The notes below the pieces were generated by a model that worked only from the letters and a program-made list of their open reading frames with translations, was not told where the DNA came from and searched no databases. Positions 18,334 to 27,900 of a stretch of 64,000 bases of DNA are shown here, piece after piece. The stretch's first letter is position 1. The number at the start of each line of letters is the position of its first letter. The position numbers were made by a program, and so were the translations under genes. The DNA is from Shewanella cutis (GTDB lineage: Bacteria > Pseudomonadota > Gammaproteobacteria > Enterobacterales > Shewanellaceae). Location of the stretch: contig NZ_JACSDI010000021.1 of assembly GCF_022410515.1 (NCBI RefSeq), positions 1 to 64,000 on the forward strand, in the 5' to 3' direction.

Positions 18334-18360
18334 TAAAAATGGCCGCTTAACGCGGCCATG
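18334..18360 (-). terminator. Rho-independent terminator after glyA
   Basis: ATGGCCGC and GCGGCCAT form a GC-rich stem with a five-base loop; on the minus strand it runs into TTTTTATTG. It lies about 95 bases beyond the glyA stop and upstream of nrdR. Confidence 0.78.
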
Positions 18361-18455
18361 GGATTTTATCCTATTTATCGGCTAAGGTTAACCACCTAAG
18401 CTTAACGACCTAAGCAGTTGTGAGCTAAGCCGATATATTCGGATACGTTAACGAA

Positions 18456-19709
18456 TTAACCGTAAACAGGGAAACGAGCGCACAGTGCCAATACTTGGCC
18501 TTTAACGCGCTCGATGACTGCTGGATTGTGGGCATCGTCGAGGATGTCACAAATCCAACCGGTTAACGCTTTCGCTTCGGCTTCTTTAAAACCACGGCGA
18601 GTGATCGCAGGCGTACCGATACGTACACCAGAGGTCACGAATGGAGAGCGTGGATCGTTTGGCACAGAGTTTTTGTTTACTGTGATGTTGGCGCTACCTA
18701 ACGCGGCATCGGCTTCTTTACCGGTTAAGTCGCGACCAATTAAGTCCACCAGCATTAAGTGGTTGTCAGTACCGCCTGAAACGATTTTGTAACCGCGTTC
18801 TAAGAACACTTCAACCATGGCTTTAGCGTTCTTAACCACTTGTTGTTGGTAAGCTTTAAACTCTGGCTCTAAAGCTTCTTTGAAGGCGACCGCTTTACCC
18901 GCGATAACGTGCATCAAAGGACCGCCTTGACCACCTGGGAATACTGCAGAGTTCAGCTTCTTGTATAACTCTTCATCATCGGCAGCGGACAGAATGATAC
19001 CACCACGAGGACCCGCTAAGGTTTTGTGAGTGGTTGAGGTCACAACGTGAGCGTGTGGCACTGGGTTTGGATACACACCAGCGGCGATAAGACCCGCAAC
19101 GTGTGCCATGTCGACAAATAAATAAGCACCGATTTTGTCTGCGATTTCGCGCATTCTTGCCCAGTCAACGATGCCTGAGTAAGCAGAGAAACCACCGATC
19201 ATCATCTTAGGCTTATGTTCTACGGCCAGACGTTCCATTTCGTCGTAGTCGATCTTGCCGGACTCATCGATACCGTAAGGAATGATGTTGTACAGTTTAC
19301 CGGAGAAGTTTACAGGTGAACCGTGGGTCAAGTGACCACCGTGGGCTAAGTTCATCCCTAAAACGGTATCGCCTGGTTTTAACAATGCCATGTAAACGGC
19401 GCTGTTTGCTTGAGAACCGGAGTGAGGTTGTACGTTTGCGTAGGTCGCGCCAAACAGTTCTTTAGCACGCTCAATCGCTAAGGTTTCAACTACGTCCACA
19501 TACTCACAACCACCATAGTAACGCTTGCCAGGATAACCTTCGGCGTACTTGTTGGTTAATTGTGAACCTTGCGCTTGCATCACGCGGGGACTGGTGTAGT
19601 TTTCAGAAGCAATCAGCTCAATATGCTCTTCTTGACGCAGAGTTTCGCTCTGAATTGCGTTGAACAGTTCCGGATCATAATCTGCGATATTCATATCTTT
19701 TTTCAGCAT
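18456..19709 (-). CDS. glyA: Serine hydroxymethyltransferase
   Basis: PLP enzyme interconverting serine and glycine and charging tetrahydrofolate with one-carbon units. The 417 aa match E. coli GlyA in length. The PLP lysine lies in VVTSTTHKTLAGPRGG (about residue 229). Other landmarks are EHIELIASENYTSPRVMQAQ, NKYAEGYPGKRYYGG, QPHSGSQAN and VDMAHVAGLIAAGVYPNP. A GGAG ribosome binding site precedes the ATG. It is transcribed alone and divergent from ettA. Confidence 0.98.
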   Translation of the reverse strand: MLKKDMNIADYDPELFNAIQSETLRQEEHIELIASENYTSPRVMQAQGSQLTNKYAEGYPGKRYYGGCEYVDVVETLAIERAKELFGATYANVQPHSGSQANSAVYMALLKPGDTVLGMNLAHGGHLTHGSPVNFSGKLYNIIPYGIDESGKIDYDEMERLAVEHKPKMMIGGFSAYSGIVDWARMREIADKIGAYLFVDMAHVAGLIAAGVYPNPVPHAHVVTSTTHKTLAGPRGGIILSAADDEELYKKLNSAVFPGGQGGPLMHVIAGKAVAFKEALEPEFKAYQQQVVKNAKAMVEVFLERGYKIVSGGTDNHLMLVDLIGRDLTGKEADAALGSANITVNKNSVPNDPRSPFVTSGVRIGTPAITRRGFKEAEAKALTGWICDILDDAHNPAVIERVKGQVLALCARFPVYG

Positions 19710-19899
19710 TGCTTACTCCAGCAGCCAATTCTTATAGGTAGGGTTGCGCGGTATTCTACTCGTAACGAACCGACAATCCCAGTCTCTGAAACATGAAAAT
19801 CCTACAGTTTTAGCTTGAATGCGCCTCAATGCCGAGTTGAGTTCGGCGCGCAATCGAGTAGAATTAGCCGCATCATTAGTCACTTATAGATGCAGAAAA

Positions 19900-21567
19900 A
19901 TGGCTCAGTTTGTTTACAGCATGTTGCGGGTGGGCAAGGTTGTTCCGCCTAAGAAGCAGATCCTTAAAGACATTTCCTTAAGCTTTTTCCCCGGCGCTAA
20001 GATCGGTGTGTTAGGTCTTAACGGCTCAGGTAAATCAACCCTACTGCGCATTATGGCCGGTATTGATACTGAGATTGAGGGTGAAGCACGCCCAATGCCA
20101 GGGCTGAAGATTGGTTACCTACCACAGGAACCTAAGCTCGACCCGAATCAAACCGTGCGTGAAGCGATTGAAGAAGCAGTTTCTGAGGCGAAAAATGCCC
20201 TCAAACGCTTAGATGAAGTTTATGCCGCCTATGCAGAGCCCGATGCGGACTTTGACGCGCTTGCCAAAGAGCAAGGTGAACTTGAAGCGATTATTCAAGC
20301 GCAGGACGCCCACAATCTAGATAACATCCTTGAGCGCGCAGCTAACGCGCTGCGTCTGCCCGATTGGGATGAAAAAATCGAAGTGCTATCGGGTGGTGAG
20401 CGCCGCCGTGTGGCGATTTGCCGTCTGCTGCTAGAAAAACCAGAAATGCTGCTGCTCGACGAGCCGACCAACCACTTGGACGCTGAATCAGTTGCATGGC
20501 TCGAACACTTCCTGCAGGAATACTCAGGCACTGTTGTGGCAATTACCCACGACCGTTACTTCCTCGATAATGCTGCGGGCTGGATTTTAGAACTTGACCG
20601 TGGTGAGGGTATCCCATGGGAAGGTAACTACTCTTCATGGCTTGAGCAAAAAGATGCACGCTTGAAGCAGGAATCTGCCGCTGAAAGCGCGCGCCAAAAG
20701 ACCATTGCGAAAGAATTAGAGTGGGTTCGCCAAGGGGCCAAAGGCCGTCAGTCTAAGGGCAAGGCCCGTATGGCGCGCTTTGAAGAACTGAACACTAACG
20801 ATTACCAAAAACGTAACGAAACTAACGAGCTGTTTATTCCACCCGGACCACGTTTAGGTGACAAAGTGATTGAGGTTAAGAACTTAACCAAATCCTATGG
20901 CGACCGCGTCCTTATCGACAACCTGTCCTTCTCTGTACCTAAAGGCGCTATCGTCGGTATTATCGGTGCTAACGGTGCAGGTAAATCGACCTTGTTCCGC
21001 ATGTTGTCTGGTAGCGAGCAACCGGATAGCGGCACCATCGAGTTAGGTGAAACCGTGCAACTGGCGTCGGTTGAACAGTTCCGCGACTCAATGAATGACA
21101 AGAACACCATTTGGCAAGAAATCTCTGGTGGTCAAGACATCATGCGCATCAACAACATGGAAATTCCAAGCCGCGCCTATGTGGGCCGCTTCAACTTCCG
21201 TGGGGCGGATCAGCAAAAGATTATCGGTACTCTATCGGGCGGTGAGCGCAACCGTGTTCACTTAGCTAAACTGTTGCAGGCTGGCGGTAACGTTCTGCTC
21301 CTGGACGAACCCACCAACGACTTAGACGTTGAAACCCTGCGCGCACTGGAAGAAGCGATTCTCGAATTCCCAGGTTGCGCTATGGTGATCTCGCACGACC
21401 GTTGGTTCTTAGACCGTATCGCGACCCACATTCTGGATTATCGCGACGAAGGCCAAGTGAACTTCTACGAAGGTAACTACACCGAATACTCGGCGTGGCT
21501 GAAGAACACCTATGGCGCCGATGTGGTTGAGCCGCACCGCCTAAAATACAAGCGCATGACGAAATAG
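19900..21567 (+). CDS. ettA: Energy-dependent translational throttle protein EttA (ABC-F)
   Basis: Ribosome-binding ABC-F ATPase that gates the first elongation step according to the ATP/ADP ratio. The two ABC domains have Walker A LGLNGSGKSTLL and IGANGAGKSTLF, signatures LSGGERRRVAICRLLLEKP and LSGGERNRVHLAKLL, and Walker B MLLLDEPTNHLD and VLLLDEPTNDLD. The linker has the EttA-specific arm. I chose the ATG at 19900 because MAQFVYSMLRVGKVVPPKKQ matches the E. coli start and gives 555 aa, the E. coli length. The longer open frame adds 27 residues unlike the family. Confidence 0.97.
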   Translation: MAQFVYSMLRVGKVVPPKKQILKDISLSFFPGAKIGVLGLNGSGKSTLLRIMAGIDTEIEGEARPMPGLKIGYLPQEPKLDPNQTVREAIEEAVSEAKNALKRLDEVYAAYAEPDADFDALAKEQGELEAIIQAQDAHNLDNILERAANALRLPDWDEKIEVLSGGERRRVAICRLLLEKPEMLLLDEPTNHLDAESVAWLEHFLQEYSGTVVAITHDRYFLDNAAGWILELDRGEGIPWEGNYSSWLEQKDARLKQESAAESARQKTIAKELEWVRQGAKGRQSKGKARMARFEELNTNDYQKRNETNELFIPPGPRLGDKVIEVKNLTKSYGDRVLIDNLSFSVPKGAIVGIIGANGAGKSTLFRMLSGSEQPDSGTIELGETVQLASVEQFRDSMNDKNTIWQEISGGQDIMRINNMEIPSRAYVGRFNFRGADQQKIIGTLSGGERNRVHLAKLLQAGGNVLLLDEPTNDLDVETLRALEEAILEFPGCAMVISHDRWFLDRIATHILDYRDEGQVNFYEGNYTEYSAWLKNTYGADVVEPHRLKYKRMTK

Positions 21568-21594
21568 ATCGAGAATCTAGAAAGTCTGCATCTG

Positions 21595-21629
21595 AGGAGC
21601 TTAACTCGAAAGAGTTAAGCTCCTTTTTT
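21595..21629 (+). terminator. Rho-independent terminator after ettA
   Basis: AGGAGCTTAACTC and GAGTTAAGCTCCT form a perfect 13-bp stem closed by a GAAA tetraloop and followed by TTTTTT. It ends 62 bases beyond the ettA stop. Confidence 0.92.
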
Positions 21630-21684
21630 ATTGCATTGAATTTAGGGTGTGGATTTTCCACTATATTCAGGCTGGCACTATTTT

Positions 21685-22608
21685 TCAGGCTGACACTATT
21701 TTCATGCTGGCAAAATAGGCGACCAACATATCCATCATGACTCTTAATGCCGGCTGCATATGTTTACGGGATTGATATACACCGTGTACGCCCAAGGTTT
21801 GAGGTTGAAACTCCCGCAACAATGGCACTAATTCGCCAGTGTCGAGATAGGGCTTCGCCGCCCACAGGGGCTGCATGGCAATCCCCTCCCCCGCCAAAGT
21901 AGCGTTTAACACCACCATAGAATCATTGGCACTTAAATTACCTCTTACGGGAATATTAAAAAGCTGTCCCGCCTCGATACCATCAGGATGATTAATTTGA
22001 GTAAAACGCCACATCACATCGCCAAAGTAGGAATAGGTCAGGCAATTATGCCGGGTTAAATCCTCGGGATGTGTGACAGCCGAATGAGTGGCAAGGTAAC
22101 GTGGCGAGGCGCATACAACGGATCCGCATTCCCCTAAGCGCCTAGCGATAAGTGAAGGATCGAGTTCGTTGGTGATACGAATAGCAAGATCGATGCGCTC
22201 AGCGACTAAATCAACGGTTTGACTCGTTACATGAAAGTTCACACTCGCCTGCGGGTATTGGGCTAAATAGGGGCGCACAACCGAAGGAAGAATGAGATGC
22301 GCCATAAATTGCGAACAGCTAATCCGCAATAAGCCTCGAGGTTGGGCGCTTTGGGCATGGCTGACCGCGGGGACTTCCTGCGCTAATTCAAGTAAACGCT
22401 GGCAATAATCGAGCACTTGTTCGCCCGCACTGGTTAGACTCAAACGTCTTGTGGAGCGGTGCAGTAAGCGTGCGCCGGACCATTCTTCCATCTCACTTAA
22501 ATAGCGGGTCACCATAGAGCGAGACATATCCAACGCTTCGGCGGCGCCAATCATGCTGCCCCGCTCAACGATAGTCACAAATACCTTTGCCGCTTCGAGT
22601 CTATCCAT
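21685..22608 (-). CDS. LysR-family transcriptional regulator
   Basis: A 307-aa LysR-type regulator of the CrgA-like branch: MDRLEAAKVFVTIVERGSMI, then AAEALDMSRSMVTRYLSEME in the helix-turn-helix, and a LysR effector domain with GLLRISCSQFMAHLILPSVV. It is divergent from the MBL-fold gene at 22799, and the 190-base intergenic region holds a TTTGCA-N4-TGCAAA dyad. It probably regulates that gene and the DsbA-like gene after it. The signal is unknown. Confidence 0.9.
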   Translation of the reverse strand: MDRLEAAKVFVTIVERGSMIGAAEALDMSRSMVTRYLSEMEEWSGARLLHRSTRRLSLTSAGEQVLDYCQRLLELAQEVPAVSHAQSAQPRGLLRISCSQFMAHLILPSVVRPYLAQYPQASVNFHVTSQTVDLVAERIDLAIRITNELDPSLIARRLGECGSVVCASPRYLATHSAVTHPEDLTRHNCLTYSYFGDVMWRFTQINHPDGIEAGQLFNIPVRGNLSANDSMVVLNATLAGEGIAMQPLWAAKPYLDTGELVPLLREFQPQTLGVHGVYQSRKHMQPALRVMMDMLVAYFASMKIVSA

Positions 22609-22744
22609 GGTTTATCCGCCCCTTGTGTTGATTGCGTTGCACTAAATAATCGGTTTTAAACGTGTATTCACCCGAATTATGCAACAAACAAGCGCAATTT
22701 GTCGTGTTTATCTAAGTTTTTTTGCAACCTAAACTAAGCTCACT

Positions 22745-22760
22745 TTTGCAGCAGTGCAAA
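22745..22760. promoter_or_regulatory. Candidate LysR operator near the MBL-gene promoter
   Basis: TTTGCA-GCAG-TGCAAA is a dyad 39-54 bases before the MBL-fold start codon; further TTGCA half-sites occur within 100 bases upstream. The location suits a regulator-binding site. Inferred from symmetry and position only. Confidence 0.35.
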
Positions 22761-22798
22761 TCACCGAATCCTATTTGAATGAATAAGTGAGAACAGAA

Positions 22799-23698
22799 AT
22801 GACACTATTGAATGCTCTAAAATTAACCTCTTTGAAACCCCAGTTAGCCGCAACCATGCTGGTAGCGGGAATGGCTACTGCTCAGGCAGCACCTTTGCAA
22901 GTGAGCCATTTTAATCCGGGCGAAAACAGTATTTTTGCGGTGTCTTCAAGCTTTATCAGCGGCGAACATGAAATGATGCTGGTCGATGCTCAATTTCAAA
23001 AGAATGATGCCCAAACCTTAGTGGATACCATTAAAGCCAGCGGTAAAAAGCTGACCTTGGTGTATATCAGCCATAGCGATCCGGATTTTTACTTTGGGTT
23101 GGATGTAATAAAACAAAACTTCCCCGAGGTCGAAATCGTCGCCACTCAAACTACGGTCGATGATATTAAAGCCTCGATGGAGGGCAAACTGGCCTACTGG
23201 GGACCGATTTTAAAGGACAACGCCCCGAGCCAATTAGTACTGCCAAAGGTGGTCACCACCAATCGCTTTAGTATCGACGGTGAACAAGTGCTGATTGAAG
23301 GGCTAGAGGATGCTCACCCTAAGCATACCTTCCTGTGGGTACCGTCGGCTAAAACCATCACTGGTGGCGTTGAAGTGTTTGATAACACACATGTTTGGAT
23401 GGCAGATACTCAAAGTGTAGAGTCGCGTAAAGCTTGGTTAACCCATTTAGAAAAGATGGAAGCATTATCCCCCAAAGAGGTTATCCCTGGACATTATCTC
23501 GGTGATGCCAGATTTGATAAGCGCGCCATCGCCTTTACTCGCGATTATATTAATGCCTTTGAAAAGGCAGCCAAAACAGCAAAAGATTCTGCGGACTTAA
23601 TCGCCAAGATGCTCACGCTCTACCCACAAATTCCTTTAGATGCAGGGCTTGAGATCAGTGCCAAAGTCATCATGGGAGAAATGCGCTGGCCAATGTAA
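22799..23698 (+). CDS. Exported MBL-fold hydrolase-like protein with altered metal motif
   Basis: A roughly 299-aa protein with an N-terminal signal peptide (hydrophobic MLVAGMATAQAA) and a metallo-beta-lactamase fold. Motif one, normally HxHxDH, reads HSDPDF here (about residue 93): the first His and an Asp remain but two His ligands are Asp and Phe. A later IPGHYLGD keeps the usual GH. Metal binding and catalysis may be reduced or altered. I chose the ATG at 22799; a GTG at 22787 adds four residues. It is divergent from the LysR gene and about 97 bases before a DsbA-like gene. Substrate unknown. Confidence 0.82.
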   Translation: MTLLNALKLTSLKPQLAATMLVAGMATAQAAPLQVSHFNPGENSIFAVSSSFISGEHEMMLVDAQFQKNDAQTLVDTIKASGKKLTLVYISHSDPDFYFGLDVIKQNFPEVEIVATQTTVDDIKASMEGKLAYWGPILKDNAPSQLVLPKVVTTNRFSIDGEQVLIEGLEDAHPKHTFLWVPSAKTITGGVEVFDNTHVWMADTQSVESRKAWLTHLEKMEALSPKEVIPGHYLGDARFDKRAIAFTRDYINAFEKAAKTAKDSADLIAKMLTLYPQIPLDAGLEISAKVIMGEMRWPM

Positions 23699-23794
23699 CC
23701 AAATTGGGGCATGGCTAATCCTGCCCCACTCATTCAAAGGTTATGCATTAACTCGCGAGTCACAGCACAAGATAGTTTTGTAGGAAGCACATAA

Positions 23795-24448
23795 ATGAAT
23801 ACCACAGAAAATCCCAAGGCCGTTTTACATGCCATTATCGATCCTCTGTGCGGTTGGTGTTACGCGGCCGCACCGCTGTTTGATGCTGCAGCCGCTGCCG
23901 GATTTACCATCAAACTCCACGCGGGCGGCATGCTCACAGGGCCAAGGCGCAAACAGATTGATAACCAATGGCGCGATTATGTGATGCCCCATGACCAACG
24001 GATTGCCGCGCTAACGGGTCAACCCTTTGGTGAAAACTACTACGAAGGCCTATTGCGTGACACGAGTATCGTATTAGATTCATCACACCCCATCAGAGCA
24101 ATGCTCGCGGTCTCCAGCTTAGGGGGCAATGCGTTAGCCTACTTACATTCGGTACAACTCGCCCATTATCGCGATGGCAAATGTGCGAGTGATGAAGGCA
24201 ATTTGCATCTTTTAGCAGAAGAATTAGCGCTAAACGGTGCCGACTTTGCCCAAGAATACGCTAAAAATGAAGACGCATTCTATCAACATATATTGGAAAC
24301 TCGGGCGTTAATGAATCAGCTCGGCGCCCAAGGGTTTCCGACGGTAGCGTTAGAAACCAGCGAAGGCAATTTAAAACTGCTCAACCACAGCCGCTTTTAC
24401 GGCCAACCTTCAACTTGGCTTGAGTATTTGAATGAACAGCTATCCTAA
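23795..24448 (+). CDS. DsbA-family (FrnE-like) thioredoxin-fold protein
   Basis: A 217-aa protein with a thioredoxin fold and the active-site motif CGWC in IIDPLCGWCYAAAP near the N-terminus. The cis-Pro region is GAQGFPTVALE (about 185). It has no signal peptide, so it likely acts in the cytoplasm like FrnE-type proteins, not as a periplasmic oxidase. The ATG has a good ribosome binding site (AGGAAG). It follows the MBL-fold gene in the same direction and may share its LysR control. Oxidoreductase activity is inferred from family; the partner is unknown. Confidence 0.85.
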   Translation: MNTTENPKAVLHAIIDPLCGWCYAAAPLFDAAAAAGFTIKLHAGGMLTGPRRKQIDNQWRDYVMPHDQRIAALTGQPFGENYYEGLLRDTSIVLDSSHPIRAMLAVSSLGGNALAYLHSVQLAHYRDGKCASDEGNLHLLAEELALNGADFAQEYAKNEDAFYQHILETRALMNQLGAQGFPTVALETSEGNLKLLNHSRFYGQPSTWLEYLNEQLS

Positions 24449-24541
24449 TCGGTAGCTTTCTTATCAAGTTAGTGATTAAAAGTATGCGTCTTAGGGAGTT
24501 GACTACCTAAGGCGTAATACCTTCGTCCCGAGCATAAAGCG

Positions 24542-24574
24542 ATTAGCTAAGTCTTTTTTAAAGGCTTAGCCAAT
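24542..24574 (-). terminator. Probable terminator after the tapY2-like gene
   Basis: ATTAGCTAAG and CTTAGCCAAT pair imperfectly around an A/T-rich centre four bases past the stop of the 24578 gene. No long T-run follows, so the call is moderate. Confidence 0.4.
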
Positions 24575-24577
24575 CTA

Positions 24578-24913
24578 TTAGCCTTGATTTTCTGGGGCAA
24601 GTTCAGCCAACTTAGCCTCTTCAAGAGTAAAACTCTCGGTGTTTTTCACACACTCAAGTACCGCTTTGGCGTAGAGTGGAATCGACTTATCTCGAGGTAA
24701 ACGGGGTAATTCTGTCCCTGGTAAAGAAAGCAGATACTGATTGACCTTAGATTCAAACCACGAGAAACGCATCAGCTTAAATCCTTGATTAGTTTCTAAA
24801 TAGCATTTGTAATCCTGTCGCTTCTCATTTTCTGCCGCCATCGCTGACCATTGGAGTCCCAATACCAGCAACAAACCAAGGGCAGCGTACTTCATCATAA
24901 GGTTATCACTCAT
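24578..24913 (-). CDS. TapY2-like small exported protein
   Basis: A 111-aa protein with a signal peptide (MMKYAALGLLLVLGLQWSAMAA) and a mature part of about 85 residues holding two cysteines (KCYLET, VLECVKN) that could form a disulfide. In Shewanella a small secreted protein of this size beside PilY1 is named TapY2 (type IVa pilus/secretion). I assign it by size, export signal and its place 22 bases after the PilY1 gene, not by a catalytic motif. The start could be one of the ATGs five or six codons further in. Confidence 0.62.
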   Translation of the reverse strand: MSDNLMMKYAALGLLLVLGLQWSAMAAENEKRQDYKCYLETNQGFKLMRFSWFESKVNQYLLSLPGTELPRLPRDKSIPLYAKAVLECVKNTESFTLEEAKLAELAPENQG

Positions 24914-24935
24914 CTCAACTCGTTAGCTCTGTGCA

Positions 24936-27900
24936 TCATTGACTGATGTAATAATAAATTTTGTTCGTTGTTGGCCCGCCCCCAATACACTTAGGGTTAC
25001 CACTTTCACATGTCGCCTCATCAGGTACCGCATTACCAATACCAATCAAAAACATATCTGGCGTAGGTACTTTGGCATTCGGGTCCTTAGGCTGCTCGGC
25101 GGGCGGGATCACCAACTGTGGCGTATCCAGTACCAGTTCGCCTGCATATAAATAATCCGTTTTGTAACCACGAGTGCCTCTATGTAGATTCATTTTATAG
25201 AGATAACCCTTACCCGAACTTAAGCATTGATTGACTGAAGCATCGCTGCCAGGCACAAAACTGGTGAAATATACTTCCCCCCCAATTATGGTCGCGGGCG
25301 AAAGGCTCTTTTCGCCTTTACGAGAGAAGTTATAGTACCAACCGCGTTTTTGACCAAAGGCTATCTCGCTGGCTTGATCGCTTGGTGCCGCTGCCGTGAC
25401 ATCATATAAGTCACTTAGTTGCAGCGTTTTAGGCACAGGCTTTTGATTCGACTTACCTTGGAATGATTGGGTCACTATGTTTCTATCTTGCAATGTAAAA
25501 AACATATCCGAGCGAGACAGATCACTTGGTTTTGCCCTATGACCACTGCCGACAACAATTGCGTCGTAAGGGATGTTCTGTGACGTGACCACTTTGGTCG
25601 ATTTTCCATTGACGACTTTAGTTAGCTCAAAGGTATTCGTAATAATGCTTTGCGCCACTGTTGGCCCAGAAAAGAATCGCCGATCGCCCGCTACCGAACT
25701 CTTATCCCCCAATGCAGCAAATTTAAATCCTGACCAAGTCGCAGTATTCGCAGAAGGCATATCCATTCGCCACACATTACCTTGTATATCAGTGGCATAA
25801 ATCCTATCCGTAAGACCATCGCCATTGCCGTCCAATACAGCAACACTGCTAGGAATACTATTAGCAATACCTGGCAATGGGGTGTTCGCCCCGCTGCCGC
25901 CAAATTGATGGATTAAACTGCCAGTTTGCGCATCGACAATAAATACGCCACGGCCACGGCTGTCATCAGTGCCAATCTCAGCGCCATCTTTAGTTGAAGG
26001 GGAATATCCGCCACCAAAAATCAATACTGGCTTATCGCCAGTGGCACTGGGGATTGTCGTCACCACAGGCGTCGACCAAGATTGCCCTAACTCGCCCATA
26101 CCGGGTGAGCTTGCATCAATCTTCCACATAAAACTGGGGTTATCGGGGCTGGTCACATCGAGGGCATAATACGCATTGCCACCACGACGCATCCCCACAA
26201 ATACCCATGCCTTTTCAATACGTTTCCCCTGCATTTTGGTATAGGCAACGGGCGAGCCATCAAGACCATAAACGGAGTGCACCCCTGTTGGTGCATTCGC
26301 CTTCAAATCGCGAAGCTTAGGCAGCAACTCATAGGGCATAAATCCCCAAGTCTCTGACACAGTATTGCCTTCGTCCTTAAACATATGCAGGAACCCATGA
26401 TTAGTCCCGACAAGAATTCGGATATCGGGCTTATCTTCAGTTCCAAAGTTGAGTGCTAAGGGTTTGGAATGTAAAGCATCCCCCATTATATCGGTGCGCC
26501 AATTAGGGGTTGCGCCACTGGCGGCACTTAAGTCCTGATTCTTATCGTTATCAACGTCGATCCCCTTAGCCCAGTCAAACAGCCCTGTGAGCTCCGTTTC
26601 ATCAACGCCCATATAGCTCGCTAAACGCGCATTACCACCTGCTTTTCGAGAAGCATTTGACAGAGTAAAAGCGCTCAATCCACTGCCTAAATTACTGTAT
26701 AGAGTGCGACTACTCGCCTCTTGCATCGCGGCTAATACACCACCACGCTTAACATCGTTACCATCGCCACTACTTCCGCATTCTTCGGCCGAGGTCCAAT
26801 AGGAGCACGCATCAGCTTTGATATTGCCATCCTCTCCTATCGCGTTTTTGCCTTTGCTATCGACGACATCACCGCTACTTGTCACTTTGAACTTTTTAAT
26901 ATTCCCAAGCCATCTTGGCCCTTTGTTGGGTAAGAACATAGAGTAATAAGCAGAATCAAAGGTTTGAGTTCGATTAAAGTTATTACTCGCTACCGAGGGC
27001 GAGGTAAAACTGGCGTTTTTTTCAAGGATATTATTTAAAGCCGTTTGCAGAGAAGAGCGCAATTGACTGGCATCGGTAGCATCAAAATACTTACCACCAC
27101 CATTTTCAGCGGTTTGTTTCAGTAAGTGTTCGGCACTAGCAGCACCTTCACTAAACCCAATAGTAAAGGTTCTAACGGTTTGCTTTCCGGCTAAATTGGG
27201 ATTCACGTCCTCAGTTCGCATCCAGCCAGAAAGCGCACTGAGATAACTTTTCGGATTGGAAGTATGCTTACCCACACCATTGGTTAAACGTTCAATAATG
27301 CCATCGGCCGCACTATCCAGCGTCGGCTCACCGTCGGTGATATAGACGATATAAGCTTCATTTTGGCAAGGCTTAAAGGGCGACTGATAGTTATTAGTCC
27401 CAGGAGTTAATGCTTTCGGATCAGTAAAAGGGTTTTTGCTCGCCTCGTAAGTGCCCTGATAACGCCCCCAACGATCGTAGTAATTGTAATCGCTATCATC
27501 ATCACCAAAATACTGTTCCTGCCCACCAAAATAACGATAGGCTTCATAGAGGGTTTCGCATAACGGTGTATTTTGGGCATAACTAATAAGATTGACTCTT
27601 TTTAATAAATCAATTTTGGCTTGGGCGGACATGGTCTTAATCCCAGAGATAATCCGCCCACCATCACGCGCAAAATCAGTCGGGCCATTCATATTAAAAA
27701 CGGCTAAACCAAAATCCACGCCTGGAGTAGTTAAAATCACACTTTCAATCGCATCTTGCGCCAACTCTAGACGGGTTTTATTGACCTTCTTTTTAGTGCC
27801 ATGGTGCCAGTTTAAATAATCTTCGGTATAAACAGTGACTACTTTGCCAGTACCAAAACCGGTATTTTCTGCTTTTTCCTTAGCGGCGGCCTTGGCACTA

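Noticed and set aside
19819..19899. 27-residue N-terminal extension of EttA
   Set aside because: EttA homologues begin MAQFVY; the extension is not like the family and would cover the promoter region.
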